Positions 16,822-25,080 of a stretch of 41,655 nt of DNA are shown piece after piece (positions within the stretch are counted from its first letter, which is position 1; each line of letters starts with the position of its first letter). The stretch spans positions 1-41,655 of IMG/VR virus record IMGVR_UViG_3300025309_000244. The stretch is one strand, 5' to 3'. This DNA is from a virus. The notes under the pieces were generated by a model. The model did no database searches. It saw nothing but the letters and a program-made list of their open reading frames with translations, and had not been told where the DNA came from. The position numbers were made by a program, and so were the translations under genes.

Positions 16822-17281
16822 GGATTTCTCCCGTTTTAGCCGCCTGTTGGATACGTTCCCTGAACTCCGGCCAGAATTTTTGTTCGAATTCATCCCAGGC
16901 GCCCTCCTCGCTGGCGTTGACCACATCCTCGAACTGCCACCAGCGATCCACATGCACCTGCGCCTGGAATTTTTGCCGTCCGCCGTGCATTTTTCCCGGG
17001 AAATCCTCTCCCACCACCCACGGCGCGTACGCCAGGTTGGTGCCAAGCTCGCCGATCACCGCATTGCTCTCGATATCGACGGCCTCTGTAAATCTGCGCC
17101 CCAGCATGCCGGTGCGCTTGTAGCTCGAGCCCGGTATCGCCGGCGGATAATCGGGCAGCTCGCCGTGCAGAAAAATCAGCGCATCCACCATCGCCGGTTG
17201 CGCCGCATCCAGCGCCAGCTCCGGCAGCATCTCGATCATCGTCATCAACTCCTCGGTCCCGTAATAGATGAATTCCGGCAT
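16814..17281 (-). CDS. HK97 gp10-like head-tail / minor structural protein
   Basis: 155 residues from ATG 17281 (MPEFIYYGTEEL), which overlaps the stop of the portal fusion; its own stop overlaps the capsid start by eight bases. The central segment SSYKRTGMLGRRFTEAVD followed by NLAYAPWVVGED matches the pattern of the HK97 gp10/tail-completion family, which has an RTGxL core and a Y-A-x-x-V-E strand. Members usually lie after the capsid; here the gene lies between portal and capsid. The C-terminus is acidic and helical. Confidence 0.55.
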   Translation of the reverse strand: MPEFIYYGTEELMTMIEMLPELALDAAQPAMVDALIFLHGELPDYPPAIPGSSYKRTGMLGRRFTEAVDIESNAVIGELGTNLAYAPWVVGEDFPGKMHGGRQKFQAQVHVDRWWQFEDVVNASEEGAWDEFEQKFWPEFRERIQQAAKTGEIHA

Positions 17282-19557
17282 TATTCCGCCTTTTTCCCCA
17301 GGTGCGGCCCCTCGGATATCACCACGCGGTGCAGATCGCGGCAGCCGTCCACCGCTCCCCATGGGGTGGTCAGCGGCTGGGTGCACACCCGCTCATCCCG
17401 CGCCGTGTACCATACCAGAACTTTCGTTCCATCGCTCATTTTCCATGGCTGCAGGTAACAGCGGCATTTCACGTGCGCCGCGGGTTTGTATGCCGCCGGT
17501 GCGTAACCCGCCTGCTGCCAGCTCATCGCGTTGGCCGCCGAGAAACTGTTGGTGGCCTCGGTAATCGCGATCGTTTCGGCGCGTTCCGGGCTGAAAATCC
17601 GGCTGCCCTCCTCGGTCAGGCTGCCGATGCGCTGGGTCAGGCCGTCCAGTCCCTCGCCGGTCTGCGACCACTGCGCCACCTGCTGGCCGATCTCGCGTTT
17701 GGTGGTATCCATCACGCCCGTCACCAGCTCGCCGGCGTGCCGTTTGGCCCAGGTCGCCACCTGTTCGTTGGCAAGCTCCCAGTTGACGCTGATAGCAGTT
17801 TTACCCAGCGTCGCCTGCACCCGCGCCACTGCCTGTTTGGTCAGCTCAAGCAAGACCGGCTCAATGGTGCCCTGCAGTTGAGTGGCCATCGCCGTCCACA
17901 GCGCCGCATCCTCCAGGCTGGCCGGATCCCCGTTTTCGCGCAATTTGCTGATCAGCGCATCGGCCTGGTCGCGCAGCACCGGCGCCAGTTCGGCTGCCAG
18001 GCGCTCTTCGTAACTGGACCACGGCCGCCACGAGCGGATCACATTTTTGCGCGCCCGCTCGAAAATCGTTGCCACATCCTCCGCCTGACTCGCGCAGGAC
18101 AGCCCATCCGAAATTAACTCGGCCAGTGATGGCTCGATGGCGCTGGAGGTAAACCCAACCGCTGCAGACTGCCCCAGTTTGAGGGATTTCACCGCCTTGG
18201 CCCGCCAGTTGCGCAGGTCCACCTCGCGCAAAGCGCGAGCGGACTCCATCAGCGCGTTGTTGGGTTGTGGCAGCACGTCCGCCATAAACCCGTCCTCCAG
18301 CCCGGCGGACGGCGCGCCAACCTGTCCCTCCGGCGCAGGCAGTTTGTCGCCATCCGGATGCGGCGGCAGGTTCCAGAAACGTTTGCGCCGCTCGTTGATG
18401 GTCATGTCCTGCCGGCTGGCATCCGCCTCGCGCAGCCGCATGTCCTGGTTGATCGGGCGCACATCGGCAAATCGCGCCTCCAGGTCATCCCCATACCAGG
18501 GGTGGATGATCTGGGTATTGATCTGCTCGGCATACAGGCCGTGCACCGCGTAGATGCGCTCCATAAATTTGGCGTAACCTACCGTCGAGTTGGACTCGGT
18601 CGCGTTTTTGTCGGCGTAGCCCGGTGGGTATCCCAGCACCTGGTAGATTTCGTCTTTGGTCGCTGCCCGTCCGCCCAAAAAGTCCATGTCTTTGGCGTTG
18701 TAGCCCAGCAGGTTGACCGCCATTTGATAGGCATTGGTCACCACCGTTCTGCGCCGGTAGGCCGCATAGTCATCCTCAAGCTGCGATTTGACCGCGTCCA
18801 CGTCCGCCGGGTCGATCGGCGCGTTCGGGTTGCCCGAGCTCAGGTTGATCACCGCGCTCGGCATGACGTTGTCCGAGCCGAAAAATGCCCCGTTCCAGCG
18901 CGCCATGGCCATGTCGCTGTCCACCGGCAGCATCCCGGCCACCAGCGGCGACAGCCCGCGGAAAATATCGAACGGGTTGGGGTACTTGAAATGGCAAATG
19001 TACTCTGCCGGAATTTTATAGATCATGCCGTTGGCCTGGTACTCGAAATAATCCACCATGCGCCCCGCTGAGCCCGGCCAGATGTTGACCGCATTCGACG
19101 GCAGCGGCCAGATTTCCGCCAGCTCGCCCATATCATCCGGCGCCAGAAACCAGTACGAATTGCCGTCCAGATCCTGCCACCAGTGGGTGAACTGCCACAG
19201 CAGCGCCCGCCCCATGATCGGGTTCGGCTGCCGTATGACCCGCGTGAACGGATGCCCGTTGATCACCAATCCCTCATCGTTTTGCCCGTCATCCCGGTAA
19301 ACCGACAACCGCCCCTTGCTGACCTCCATCGCCTTTTCGTTGATGGCGGTGAAAACCCAGGAATTCTGGATGGCGCGCTGCTGGGCGCCGGTGCGTTCCG
19401 GCGAAAAATTCCCGCCGCGCCATTTTCCGGCTTCAGCGGTTGCGCCCAGAAATGCCGGGCGCTTGGCGGTCGTATCATCGCTCATTCCGCTGCGGAATGC
19501 CCGCAGCGTTTTCCCCAGGCCAAACGCAATTCGTTCCGCGATATTGATTTGATTCAT
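17281..19557 (-). CDS. portal protein fused to Mu gpF-like head morphogenesis domain
   Basis: 758 residues; ATG 19557 overlaps the TGA of the terminase. Residues about 60-420 are an HK97-family portal: NSWVFTAINEKAMEV, GHPFTRVIRQPNP, then GLSPLVAGMLP and YPPGYADKNATESNSTVGYAKFM. The dodecamer forms the DNA gate at one capsid vertex. After a Pro-rich linker (about 400-440), residues 450-758 are helical and end in a Mu-F-like region: RAETIAITEATNSFSAANA and W-Y-T-A-R-D-E-R-V-C. The C-terminal zinc-type motif has an odd order: the PAAHVKCRCYLQ element comes before TARDERVC, whereas it normally follows. Portal-F fusions are known in some phages. The fusion helps explain why no separate F gene is present. 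Confidence 0.8.
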   Translation of the reverse strand: MNQINIAERIAFGLGKTLRAFRSGMSDDTTAKRPAFLGATAEAGKWRGGNFSPERTGAQQRAIQNSWVFTAINEKAMEVSKGRLSVYRDDGQNDEGLVINGHPFTRVIRQPNPIMGRALLWQFTHWWQDLDGNSYWFLAPDDMGELAEIWPLPSNAVNIWPGSAGRMVDYFEYQANGMIYKIPAEYICHFKYPNPFDIFRGLSPLVAGMLPVDSDMAMARWNGAFFGSDNVMPSAVINLSSGNPNAPIDPADVDAVKSQLEDDYAAYRRRTVVTNAYQMAVNLLGYNAKDMDFLGGRAATKDEIYQVLGYPPGYADKNATESNSTVGYAKFMERIYAVHGLYAEQINTQIIHPWYGDDLEARFADVRPINQDMRLREADASRQDMTINERRKRFWNLPPHPDGDKLPAPEGQVGAPSAGLEDGFMADVLPQPNNALMESARALREVDLRNWRAKAVKSLKLGQSAAVGFTSSAIEPSLAELISDGLSCASQAEDVATIFERARKNVIRSWRPWSSYEERLAAELAPVLRDQADALISKLRENGDPASLEDAALWTAMATQLQGTIEPVLLELTKQAVARVQATLGKTAISVNWELANEQVATWAKRHAGELVTGVMDTTKREIGQQVAQWSQTGEGLDGLTQRIGSLTEEGSRIFSPERAETIAITEATNSFSAANAMSWQQAGYAPAAYKPAAHVKCRCYLQPWKMSDGTKVLVWYTARDERVCTQPLTTPWGAVDGCRDLHRVVISEGPHLGKKAE

Positions 19558-21131
19558 GCCTGTTTGCTCCTGGCCTTTTGTCCGACGTGCAGCCGGGTGG
19601 TTTTGGGTGTCGCCAGCATTTGCAGCCCTCCCGAGGCCGTGTCGACCTGGTCGTCATGCGCCCCGGTCGGAAAATCGACAAATTCCGCAATGAACGCTTC
19701 GATCCATGGCCCGCGTACCAGAAAAACTTTCCCGCCCTTGGCCCGCCCCTGCAGCGGGCGCGCCCGCATGACCTTGTCATCACTGACCGTGATTCCACGT
19801 ATTGCCACCCCGATCAAATCCGGATCGCTGATCAGCTCCTGGAACGCCAGCTCCTGGAACGCGTTATTCTCAACGCCCCAGTCCGTGCCCAGCTCTTCCT
19901 CGGTCAGCATCGCCGTTTTGATCCGGCTCTTGAACTCGATCCAGCCCCTGGCGCGGATCATGCCCCGCAGATACAGGTTGGCGCTTGCATCCATTGCGAT
20001 GGCGATGGTCGAATTCCAGTCCGCGCGCGTACTTTTGGAGATGGCCAGATCGCAGTACCGCACCCAGCGCAGCCCGGCTGGCAACTGGTTGCGTTCAATC
20101 ACTTTGAAATCGCCCGCCCCGAAATAATCTCCCTCCTGGGGCCGCGGTTGCTGTTGATACAGCGAGTGCCAGTCGCCGCCGTTGCCCTGTGCCTCCAGGC
20201 TGGCTTTGAGAGAATCCAGAATCGACCGCGGGAACTGTTCCTTCCAAAGTACTTCGCCCGGTTTCCTGCCCAGCGGGTCGCTCAGGTTGAGGTAGATTCC
20301 CTCGCGCATTTTCTCGCGCTGCTGTGCCTCATCGACGGCATATTCCTCGGGTTCCAGCGCAATCGCTGGCAGGCACAAAATATCCCATTGATCGGCGCGT
20401 TCATCCTGCACCATCGCCCGCAGCAGTTCACCGGTCAGATCCAGCCGGTGCCAGCGCGTGTGCATGATCACCACCGCCGAACCCTTGCGCAGCCGGGTCA
20501 TGGCGCTGGATCCAAACCATGAAATGACGCTCTTGCGATATTGCAGGCTGTCCGCCTGCTCACGGTTTTTGAATGGGTCATCCACCACCAGCAGATCCGC
20601 CGGTCGTCCGGTGATACCGCCGCCCACGCCGGCCGCGATCACCCCGCCCTGATGTGGCGCCCGCAGCGCCCAGCTCGTGCTGGATCTCGAATCAGTGCTG
20701 ATGTCAACTGGCTCCTCCAGTGTTGATCGCTCGCCAAAAACATTGCTGTAACGGTCGCTGGTGATCATGTTGCGCACCTTGCGGCTGTTCTCGCTCGCTA
20801 AATCTGCGCCGTATGACGTTAGAATGATGTTAGAGTCGGGTCTGCGTCCCAACAGCCATGCCGGGAACCGCTGGGCAGCCCAGGTCGTCTTGTTGTGTTG
20901 TGGCGGCATTTCAACAATTAGCCGCCCAATGCCCTCTGTCCCGCCGCTGGCGATGTAGCGCTCGACCTGTTCCAGTTTCTTGCATAGCAAAAAATGATGA
21001 GGGCCAAGTATCTGATCCGGCATCATATACTGGCCAAACTGCGCCAGCCGTCGTTTTGCCAGCTCGCGCCGCGCGCGTTCCGCCTGTGCCTCCACCGGCG
21101 TGATCCGTTCGGTTCTACTCGTCGCCAGCAT
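19554..21131 (-). CDS. terL: terminase large subunit (ATPase-nuclease)
   Basis: 525 residues from ATG 21131, chosen because GAGG lies six bases upstream; an ATG eight codons earlier lacks a ribosome site. The ATPase domain has an unusual Walker A, EMPPQHNKTTWA (near residue 80), where His-Asn replaces the usual Arg-x-Gly-Lys arrangement, and Walker B DLLVVDDPFKN. A coupling-type Thr/Ser motif follows at VVIMHTRWH. The RNase-H-like nuclease has Asp in VRYCDLAISK and a C-terminal GAHDDQVDT. It packages DNA into the prohead using ATP and cuts it at termini. It is overlapped by the small subunit upstream and overlaps the portal downstream. Confidence 0.92.
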   Translation of the reverse strand: MLATSRTERITPVEAQAERARRELAKRRLAQFGQYMMPDQILGPHHFLLCKKLEQVERYIASGGTEGIGRLIVEMPPQHNKTTWAAQRFPAWLLGRRPDSNIILTSYGADLASENSRKVRNMITSDRYSNVFGERSTLEEPVDISTDSRSSTSWALRAPHQGGVIAAGVGGGITGRPADLLVVDDPFKNREQADSLQYRKSVISWFGSSAMTRLRKGSAVVIMHTRWHRLDLTGELLRAMVQDERADQWDILCLPAIALEPEEYAVDEAQQREKMREGIYLNLSDPLGRKPGEVLWKEQFPRSILDSLKASLEAQGNGGDWHSLYQQQPRPQEGDYFGAGDFKVIERNQLPAGLRWVRYCDLAISKSTRADWNSTIAIAMDASANLYLRGMIRARGWIEFKSRIKTAMLTEEELGTDWGVENNAFQELAFQELISDPDLIGVAIRGITVSDDKVMRARPLQGRAKGGKVFLVRGPWIEAFIAEFVDFPTGAHDDQVDTASGGLQMLATPKTTRLHVGQKARSKQA

Positions 21132-21768
21132 CGTTTTCCTCGCTGTCGGCGTCATTTTCGGTCGTCGCTACCGGTCCCGTTTTCCCGAGGCTGGCGATCT
21201 GCCGTAGTTCCTCCTCGGTCATTTGACCCAGGTCATCCGGTTTATGGCGTTCGGCATCCACCTGCACGCGTGGCACGTAATCGCCCATCATTTCCAGTGC
21301 CATTTTGCGGTCCTGGAAATTTTTGTAGTCCTTCGTGCTCGCGGAGGTGATCAGCGCGTCCATGATGTCCGCCCGGTGCTCGAACAGTGGGGCGGCCTGG
21401 AACAGCGCCACCGTCTCATCGATGGCCGGGTTTTTAACCCGCCAGGTCCAGATCTGTCGGTCACTGGTTAATCCCAGCACGTTGGTCGCCAGCTCCTCCT
21501 GGGTTTCAGGAGATCGGCTTTTGCGCGGGCAGCTCGCCCAGGCGATGTAACAGGCTACCCGCCAGCTCCAACCCGCCGACCGCAGCTCGGCATAACGCGC
21601 AAACCATTCCGGTTTGTCAGCGCCGTCGTCCAGTTGCAAACGCGCCGTCTCGGAACGCAGCCGCGCCTCGTCCGGCGTGACCATGCCCGGCTCGATCTCG
21701 TCGATCTCGAGCCCGAGCGGCATCTGCTGTAGTACGCTCCAATCCGGTTTTTGCAGCGGTCGTTTCAT
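21115..21768 (-). CDS. terminase small subunit candidate
   Basis: 217 residues, start ATG 21768. It lies immediately before the large terminase and overlaps its start by 17 bases. The N-terminal third has a helix-turn-helix-like pattern (WFARYAELRSAGWSWRVACYIAW, then TDRQIWTWRVKNPAIDETVALF), as in DNA-recognising small terminases. The C-terminus is acidic. The role in recognising the packaging site is inferred from position and the HTH pattern. Confidence 0.6.
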   Translation of the reverse strand: MKRPLQKPDWSVLQQMPLGLEIDEIEPGMVTPDEARLRSETARLQLDDGADKPEWFARYAELRSAGWSWRVACYIAWASCPRKSRSPETQEELATNVLGLTSDRQIWTWRVKNPAIDETVALFQAAPLFEHRADIMDALITSASTKDYKNFQDRKMALEMMGDYVPRVQVDAERHKPDDLGQMTEEELRQIASLGKTGPVATTENDADSEENDAGDE

Positions 21769-21772
21769 GGTT

Positions 21773-22666
21773 TCACCGTACCGACGGCCCGTTATAGCCG
21801 ACTGTCCGCGCCCATTCGTCGATCAGCCGCGCCCACAAATCCAGGCTGACTGTATCCGGCGTCGGATCGCTGGCCGCAAAACCGGCCATGTCGGCCAGTT
21901 GCGCCCAGATTTCCGGCAGCGCTTTGGCATGCTGCATCGACCACCAGGTGATCCCCGGCAGACCGATTTCCCGCGCCGTTTGTTCGAACGCGCGCAGCGC
22001 ATCCGCTTTGGGCGTGCCGCCGTCGCCGATGTAGGCTCGCCCCGCCGGGACGATCGGTTTATCGGTAAACTGGCGCCATTGCGCCAGGCTGTTTGTCAAC
22101 CAGTACAGCGCGTCCGCCACGGTTTCGCCGCCCCAGTACACCATCGGCATGCCCACATCGCAGAACTGCATGTACGCGCGCGCCACCGGCAGCGGGTGCC
22201 AGGTTGCTCCGCTGCGCGGGCTGCGCCACAGCGCCCACGAGCAAAATGCCGCTGGGGTTACCGGGCAGGATTTGCGGAACCGGCTCATCACCGCGTAGGC
22301 GTTGGCCTCCGCATTGGACCGGCCGTCGAACTGACCCTCGACGTCGAACACATAGCCGTCCAACCCGTAGCGGTTGACCTGGGTGATGGCGATGTCCGCC
22401 TCGCCGGTTGCGTTGGCGCCGTACAAAAATCCGTAACCCATCACCGCGATGCCGCGAGCGCGCAGCGCAGACACCAGCGGCGCGGACAGGTTTTCGCTCC
22501 AGCCGATGACCGGCGGTTTGTAGGCCCAGGGCCCATCCGCTACCTTGACGATCACCCCCTCGTACCCGGCGTTTTTCAGCCAGTCGACGATTTCAGTCGG
22601 TTTCCCGCCTGCTACCGCCGGAACCTGCCACAGGAAAATAGTTTTTCGGAAAAATGGATTTTTCAC
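21773..22666 (-). CDS. TIM-barrel glycoside-hydrolase-like protein, probable endolysin
   Basis: 297 residues from GTG 22666, with GGAGGG upstream; the start overlaps the TGA of the preceding membrane protein. The alpha/beta pattern looks like a TIM barrel: IFLWQVPAVAGGK, GVIVKVADGPWAY, AVMGYGFLYG, then LDGYVFDVEGQFDG with an acidic pair after a strand, GMPMVYWGG, and ITWWSMQHA. This recalls GH25-like lysozymes and related DUF glycosidases, where an Asp/Glu at the strand end is catalytic. No signal peptide. Its place after two membrane proteins makes an endolysin likely, but the exact GH family is not established. Confidence 0.6.
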   Translation of the reverse strand: MKNPFFRKTIFLWQVPAVAGGKPTEIVDWLKNAGYEGVIVKVADGPWAYKPPVIGWSENLSAPLVSALRARGIAVMGYGFLYGANATGEADIAITQVNRYGLDGYVFDVEGQFDGRSNAEANAYAVMSRFRKSCPVTPAAFCSWALWRSPRSGATWHPLPVARAYMQFCDVGMPMVYWGGETVADALYWLTNSLAQWRQFTDKPIVPAGRAYIGDGGTPKADALRAFEQTAREIGLPGITWWSMQHAKALPEIWAQLADMAGFAASDPTPDTVSLDLWARLIDEWARTVGYNGPSVR

Positions 22667-23091
22667 GCTGCCCTCCGTTTGCGCACGACCCCGTTGGCCA
22701 CATTTTCGATGCGGTCGGCGCGCTCCGCCGATTTGCGGTCATGCACCGTCAGCGTCTCGGTCAACATATCGATGCGGGAGATCAATTTACCCAGCACCTC
22801 GTTGTTGTCCCGGTCACGTCGCGCCTGGTGATCCTGGATTTGCTGGTAGAACTGCTGCCATTTCAAATCGCGCAACCCCTGCGAGTCATCGCGTTTGGCC
22901 TCCATGGACTCATACCAGCTACGCTGCTGCAAATTTTCACCGGTCTGCCACGCGCGGTATTCCCGGAAAATTCGCCAGGCTGCCAAAATTGCAAAACAGA
23001 AAACCACGAAAACGATGGCAGCCACGGCGTATTGGTCCCACATGGTTGCCTGAGGCACGGGTAATGTTGGCATGGGAGTGATCTCGCTCAT
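22663..23091 (-). CDS. single-TM protein with cytoplasmic coiled coil, lysis cassette
   Basis: 142 residues from ATG 23091 (MSEITPMPTLP), just after the stop of the holin-like gene. One transmembrane segment (about 18-41, QYAVAAIVFVVFCFAILAAW) is followed by a long helical region rich in Arg/Asp/Glu/Gln ending with a basic tail. Such proteins in lysis cassettes can be holin partners, antiholins or spanin-like; without a signal or lipobox it is not a typical spanin. Confidence 0.5.
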   Translation of the reverse strand: MSEITPMPTLPVPQATMWDQYAVAAIVFVVFCFAILAAWRIFREYRAWQTGENLQQRSWYESMEAKRDDSQGLRDLKWQQFYQQIQDHQARRDRDNNEVLGKLISRIDMLTETLTVHDRKSAERADRIENVANGVVRKRRAA

Positions 23092-23092
23092 G

Positions 23093-23464
23093 TCAACGGG
23101 TGGGGTTGAACGAGGGTATTTTGCCCTCCAGGGCCACCCCTGCGATATACGCTCCCAGCACGACTGCAATGTCCGCCAGTTGCCCCTCCGTGATGCCGAA
23201 CGGTAGTTTCACACCGAATCCATCCAAAAATATGACCGTCAATCCCACCGCAGCCGCCCAAAATTTGCGCGAGCGGAACACCCCGGCCCAGCCGCCCGGG
23301 CCTGGGTCCACGCTGACTCCGATGACATAACTGACCACAATCACGGCCAGGCCAGCCCCCCGCTCCTGGTCGATGGCAAACGAGGGTACGAACGCGCTGA
23401 TGATGATCACCAGCAGCGCCAGAACGGTCATCCAAAATTTACGCGACGTGAACAATTCCTTCAT
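23093..23464 (-). CDS. holin-like membrane protein with internal duplication
   Basis: 123 residues from ATG 23464 with GGAGGG four bases upstream. Two copies of a roughly 50-residue unit lie in tandem: residues 4-55 (SRKFWMTVLALLVIII...VSYVIGVSVDPG) and 61-113 (SRKFWAAAVGLTVIFL...LGAYIAGVALEG). Each has two hydrophobic segments, so four membrane helices in all. It is the first gene of the late operon and precedes the TM protein and lysin, the usual holin position. It should form lesions in the cytoplasmic membrane. A holin is inferred from topology and context. Confidence 0.55.
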   Translation of the reverse strand: MKELFTSRKFWMTVLALLVIIISAFVPSFAIDQERGAGLAVIVVSYVIGVSVDPGPGGWAGVFRSRKFWAAAVGLTVIFLDGFGVKLPFGITEGQLADIAVVLGAYIAGVALEGKIPSFNPTR

Positions 23465-23493
23465 GTTTCCCTCCGTTGGGTTAAAAACGAAAA

Positions 23494-23555
23494 CGCCCGA
23501 CATCCAATGGATGCCGGGCGCTCATCTCCGACTGGTGCCCGAACAAATATCGGGC
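23494..23555 (-). ncRNA. late-operon leader with two competing hairpins and an intrinsic terminator
   Basis: Reading the minus strand: hairpin 1 GCCCGA...TCGGGC (23555-23537), a 16-base spacer, then hairpin 2 CGCCCGGCATCC/GGATGTCGGGCG (23520-23494, one mismatch, loop ATT), followed by TTTTCGTTTTT. The second is a convincing intrinsic terminator placed before the first late gene. The 3' arm of hairpin 1 (CGGGC) can also pair with the 5' arm of hairpin 2 (GCCCG), so the two structures are mutually exclusive. This is the layout of an attenuator or antitermination target. Confidence 0.6.
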
Positions 23556-23570
23556 TTGCAATATGCTATT

Positions 23571-23599
23571 TTTATAACACAAACCGAATCGGATTACAA
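23571..23599 (-). promoter_or_regulatory. candidate late promoter
   Basis: On the minus strand TTGTAA (23599-23594), 17 bp, TATAAA (23576-23571). It would start transcription near 23564, just before the two leader hairpins, and read into the holin-like gene. It is the best match in the interval. The rest of 23465-23739 holds the leader structures, an AT-rich stretch and the opposing promoter; no gene is seen. Confidence 0.45.
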
Positions 23600-23673
23600 C
23601 TGCACAATTTTCATAGAACAGTTAGAACATTAGATTAGAGTTTGCAAAACAGTTCGCAATCCCTCAAAACCTA

Positions 23674-23702
23674 TTGACATTTGAATTGAATATGTATATA
23701 AT
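23674..23702 (+). promoter_or_regulatory. perfect sigma-70 consensus promoter of the three-gene island
   Basis: TTGACA (23674-23679), exactly 17 bp, TATAAT (23697-23702), in a locally AT-rich stretch. Expected start near 23709, leaving about a 30-base leader with GGAGG before the ATG at 23740. No obvious operator overlaps it, so it may be active in the lysogen. Confidence 0.75.
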
Positions 23703-23739
23703 CATATCAAATAATTAATCTACTTCAACGGAGGGTGAG

Positions 23740-24210
23740 ATGAACGAATCGAGCGACATACCTGAAAAAACGAGTGGATTTGGGATCGGAGAGCTGGGCA
23801 CTGTGCCCGAGAGTAATCCAGAAAACATTGCGGAAACGCTGAGCATCGAAAACGAACAGTCTATCGCCTGGCATAAACACGATGAGCAACTCCGCCTCAA
23901 CTACGGGTGCACAGAAAACACTACGCCAGGTGCAGGCTACCATCAGTGTGGAGAGATCATATCAACGCGCGTGTACCACTCTGGAACGATGGGTAGCCGT
24001 GTCCTGTGCGAGGCGCACTGGATCGAGTACCACTCCAGCAGTCTGCCAGGCGTGGAAAAAAACTTCGGCGCTATTATGACAGCCCTGGATGAGCGCGCTG
24101 GTGTCGAACGCTCACGCCCTAAAAAATGCGCTCGCTGCGGAAGTACTGATGCCACCTGGAACAGTGGCGCTGGCGAAGATTTATGTTCAAATCACTGGGA
24201 CTCATATTAA
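23740..24210 (+). CDS. zinc-motif protein, first gene of the moron-like island
   Basis: 156 residues, ATG 23740 with GGAGG seven bases upstream. The N-terminal 55 residues are acidic and probably disordered. Two Cys/His clusters follow: C-x(13)-C then RVLCEAHW (about residues 55-95), and a C-terminal CARCGSTDATWN...LCSNHW. Both look like zinc-ribbon or treble-clef type sites. No known function. It is read against the direction of the late and replication genes and has its own promoter, so expression in the lysogen is likely. Confidence 0.7.
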   Translation: MNESSDIPEKTSGFGIGELGTVPESNPENIAETLSIENEQSIAWHKHDEQLRLNYGCTENTTPGAGYHQCGEIISTRVYHSGTMGSRVLCEAHWIEYHSSSLPGVEKNFGAIMTALDERAGVERSRPKKCARCGSTDATWNSGAGEDLCSNHWDSY

Positions 24211-24228
24211 TCACTGGTGTAGGCAACA

Positions 24229-24630
24229 ATGAAAACCAAAACGATTTATAACATTGAAACTGGTGCCGATGTCGCCACCGCGATCACGGGCACTTACTCC
24301 GGGGTGGGAGTTTATGTCATGAACGACGTAATCGCCACTCTGGGTGGCATCGAAACTGCGTTCCACGAGATCAAACGCCTGGAAAACCTCAATTTCCTGC
24401 CCCGTATGGGTGGCGAGGGCCACCCCATAACCCTGCGAGACATGGCTCTGGCTCGTGAAAATGAGCGGTTGGGAAAACGGCATTGGCGGTGGTACCACCT
24501 CGAGGGGTCGAGCGTTCACGCATCGACCGGCTATGATGTGGTGTACGGGTACGGGTATGCTGAGAACGAAAAAATCATTATCGTTGACGCTCATGGGAAA
24601 ACAGTTTATCAGGTGAACTATGACCGGTAA
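24229..24630 (+). CDS. hypothetical protein, second gene of the island
   Basis: 133 residues, ATG 24229, 18 bases after the previous stop with only a weak ribosome site, so translation is probably coupled. The sequence is alpha/beta (TIYNIETGADVATAITG, then EKIIIVDAHGKTVYQVNY), without Cys clusters, membrane segments or recognised motifs. It overlaps the next gene by 11 bases. I cannot assign a function. Confidence 0.65.
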   Translation: MKTKTIYNIETGADVATAITGTYSGVGVYVMNDVIATLGGIETAFHEIKRLENLNFLPRMGGEGHPITLRDMALARENERLGKRHWRWYHLEGSSVHASTGYDVVYGYGYAENEKIIIVDAHGKTVYQVNYDR

Positions 24631-25036
24631 ACCGGGAAAATCAGGCGGTTCGCGTCCAGGTGCCGGGGCAAAACCCGGCACTTCTGGCGGCGCTCGCCCC
24701 GGCGCAGGCCGCCCAAAAAAAAATCTATATCTGTCCATGGGCGACCAGGTGCTCATCAATAACGCTCCATACACCGTGGCAGGCATCGCCGGAAATCTCA
24801 TCACGTTGATGTCCGGCAGCGAAACAGTGACCTTCGAGCGCGTTCCGCTCACTACAGGCGGCAATCACGTCACAGCAGATGAACGCAACGAAATCCTGTC
24901 CTATGTTTCGTCCCTGACCGGGACCGACGAAGAAAAAATCGCTATGGTCATGAACCATTTTGGTATTAATCGCTATCGTGCGATGTCTGCGGTTGCAACG
25001 ATAACACGCAGGCAGCGCGCGCCCTACCAAAAATAA
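24620..25036 (+). CDS. protein with Gly/Pro/Arg repeats of the GRPGAGRP type, third gene of the island
   Basis: 138 residues from ATG 24620. The N-terminus carries repeats GGSRPGAGAKPG and GGARPGAGRPKK, an AT-hook-like motif seen at the start of many phage and plasmid DNA-associated proteins. A small beta domain follows (MGDQVLINNAPYTVAGIAG, about 45-80), then a helical C-terminus with a helix-turn-helix-like DEEKIAMVMNHFGINRYRAM. DNA binding is plausible but not shown. It ends 17 bases before the island's terminator. Confidence 0.65.
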   Translation: MTGKPGKSGGSRPGAGAKPGTSGGARPGAGRPKKNLYLSMGDQVLINNAPYTVAGIAGNLITLMSGSETVTFERVPLTTGGNHVTADERNEILSYVSSLTGTDEEKIAMVMNHFGINRYRAMSAVATITRRQRAPYQK

Positions 25037-25053
25037 AAAAATCAATAAAATCT

Positions 25054-25080
25054 AAGCCCGCCGGTGAAGGCGGGCTTTTT
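25054..25080. terminator. bidirectional intrinsic terminator
   Basis: AAGCCCGCC (25054-25062), loop GGTGAA, GGCGGGCTT (25069-25077), TTTTT-type tail to 25080. The reverse strand is also followed by T-rich DNA. It separates the rightward island from the converging replication operon and overlaps that operon's last stop codon. Confidence 0.85.

Noticed and set aside
16822-17046. 75-codon N-terminal extension of the protease-capsid protein
   Set aside because: Arg/Trp-rich shadow of the gp10-like gene; the ATG at 16821 fits the gene overlap pattern and begins the conserved protease sequence.
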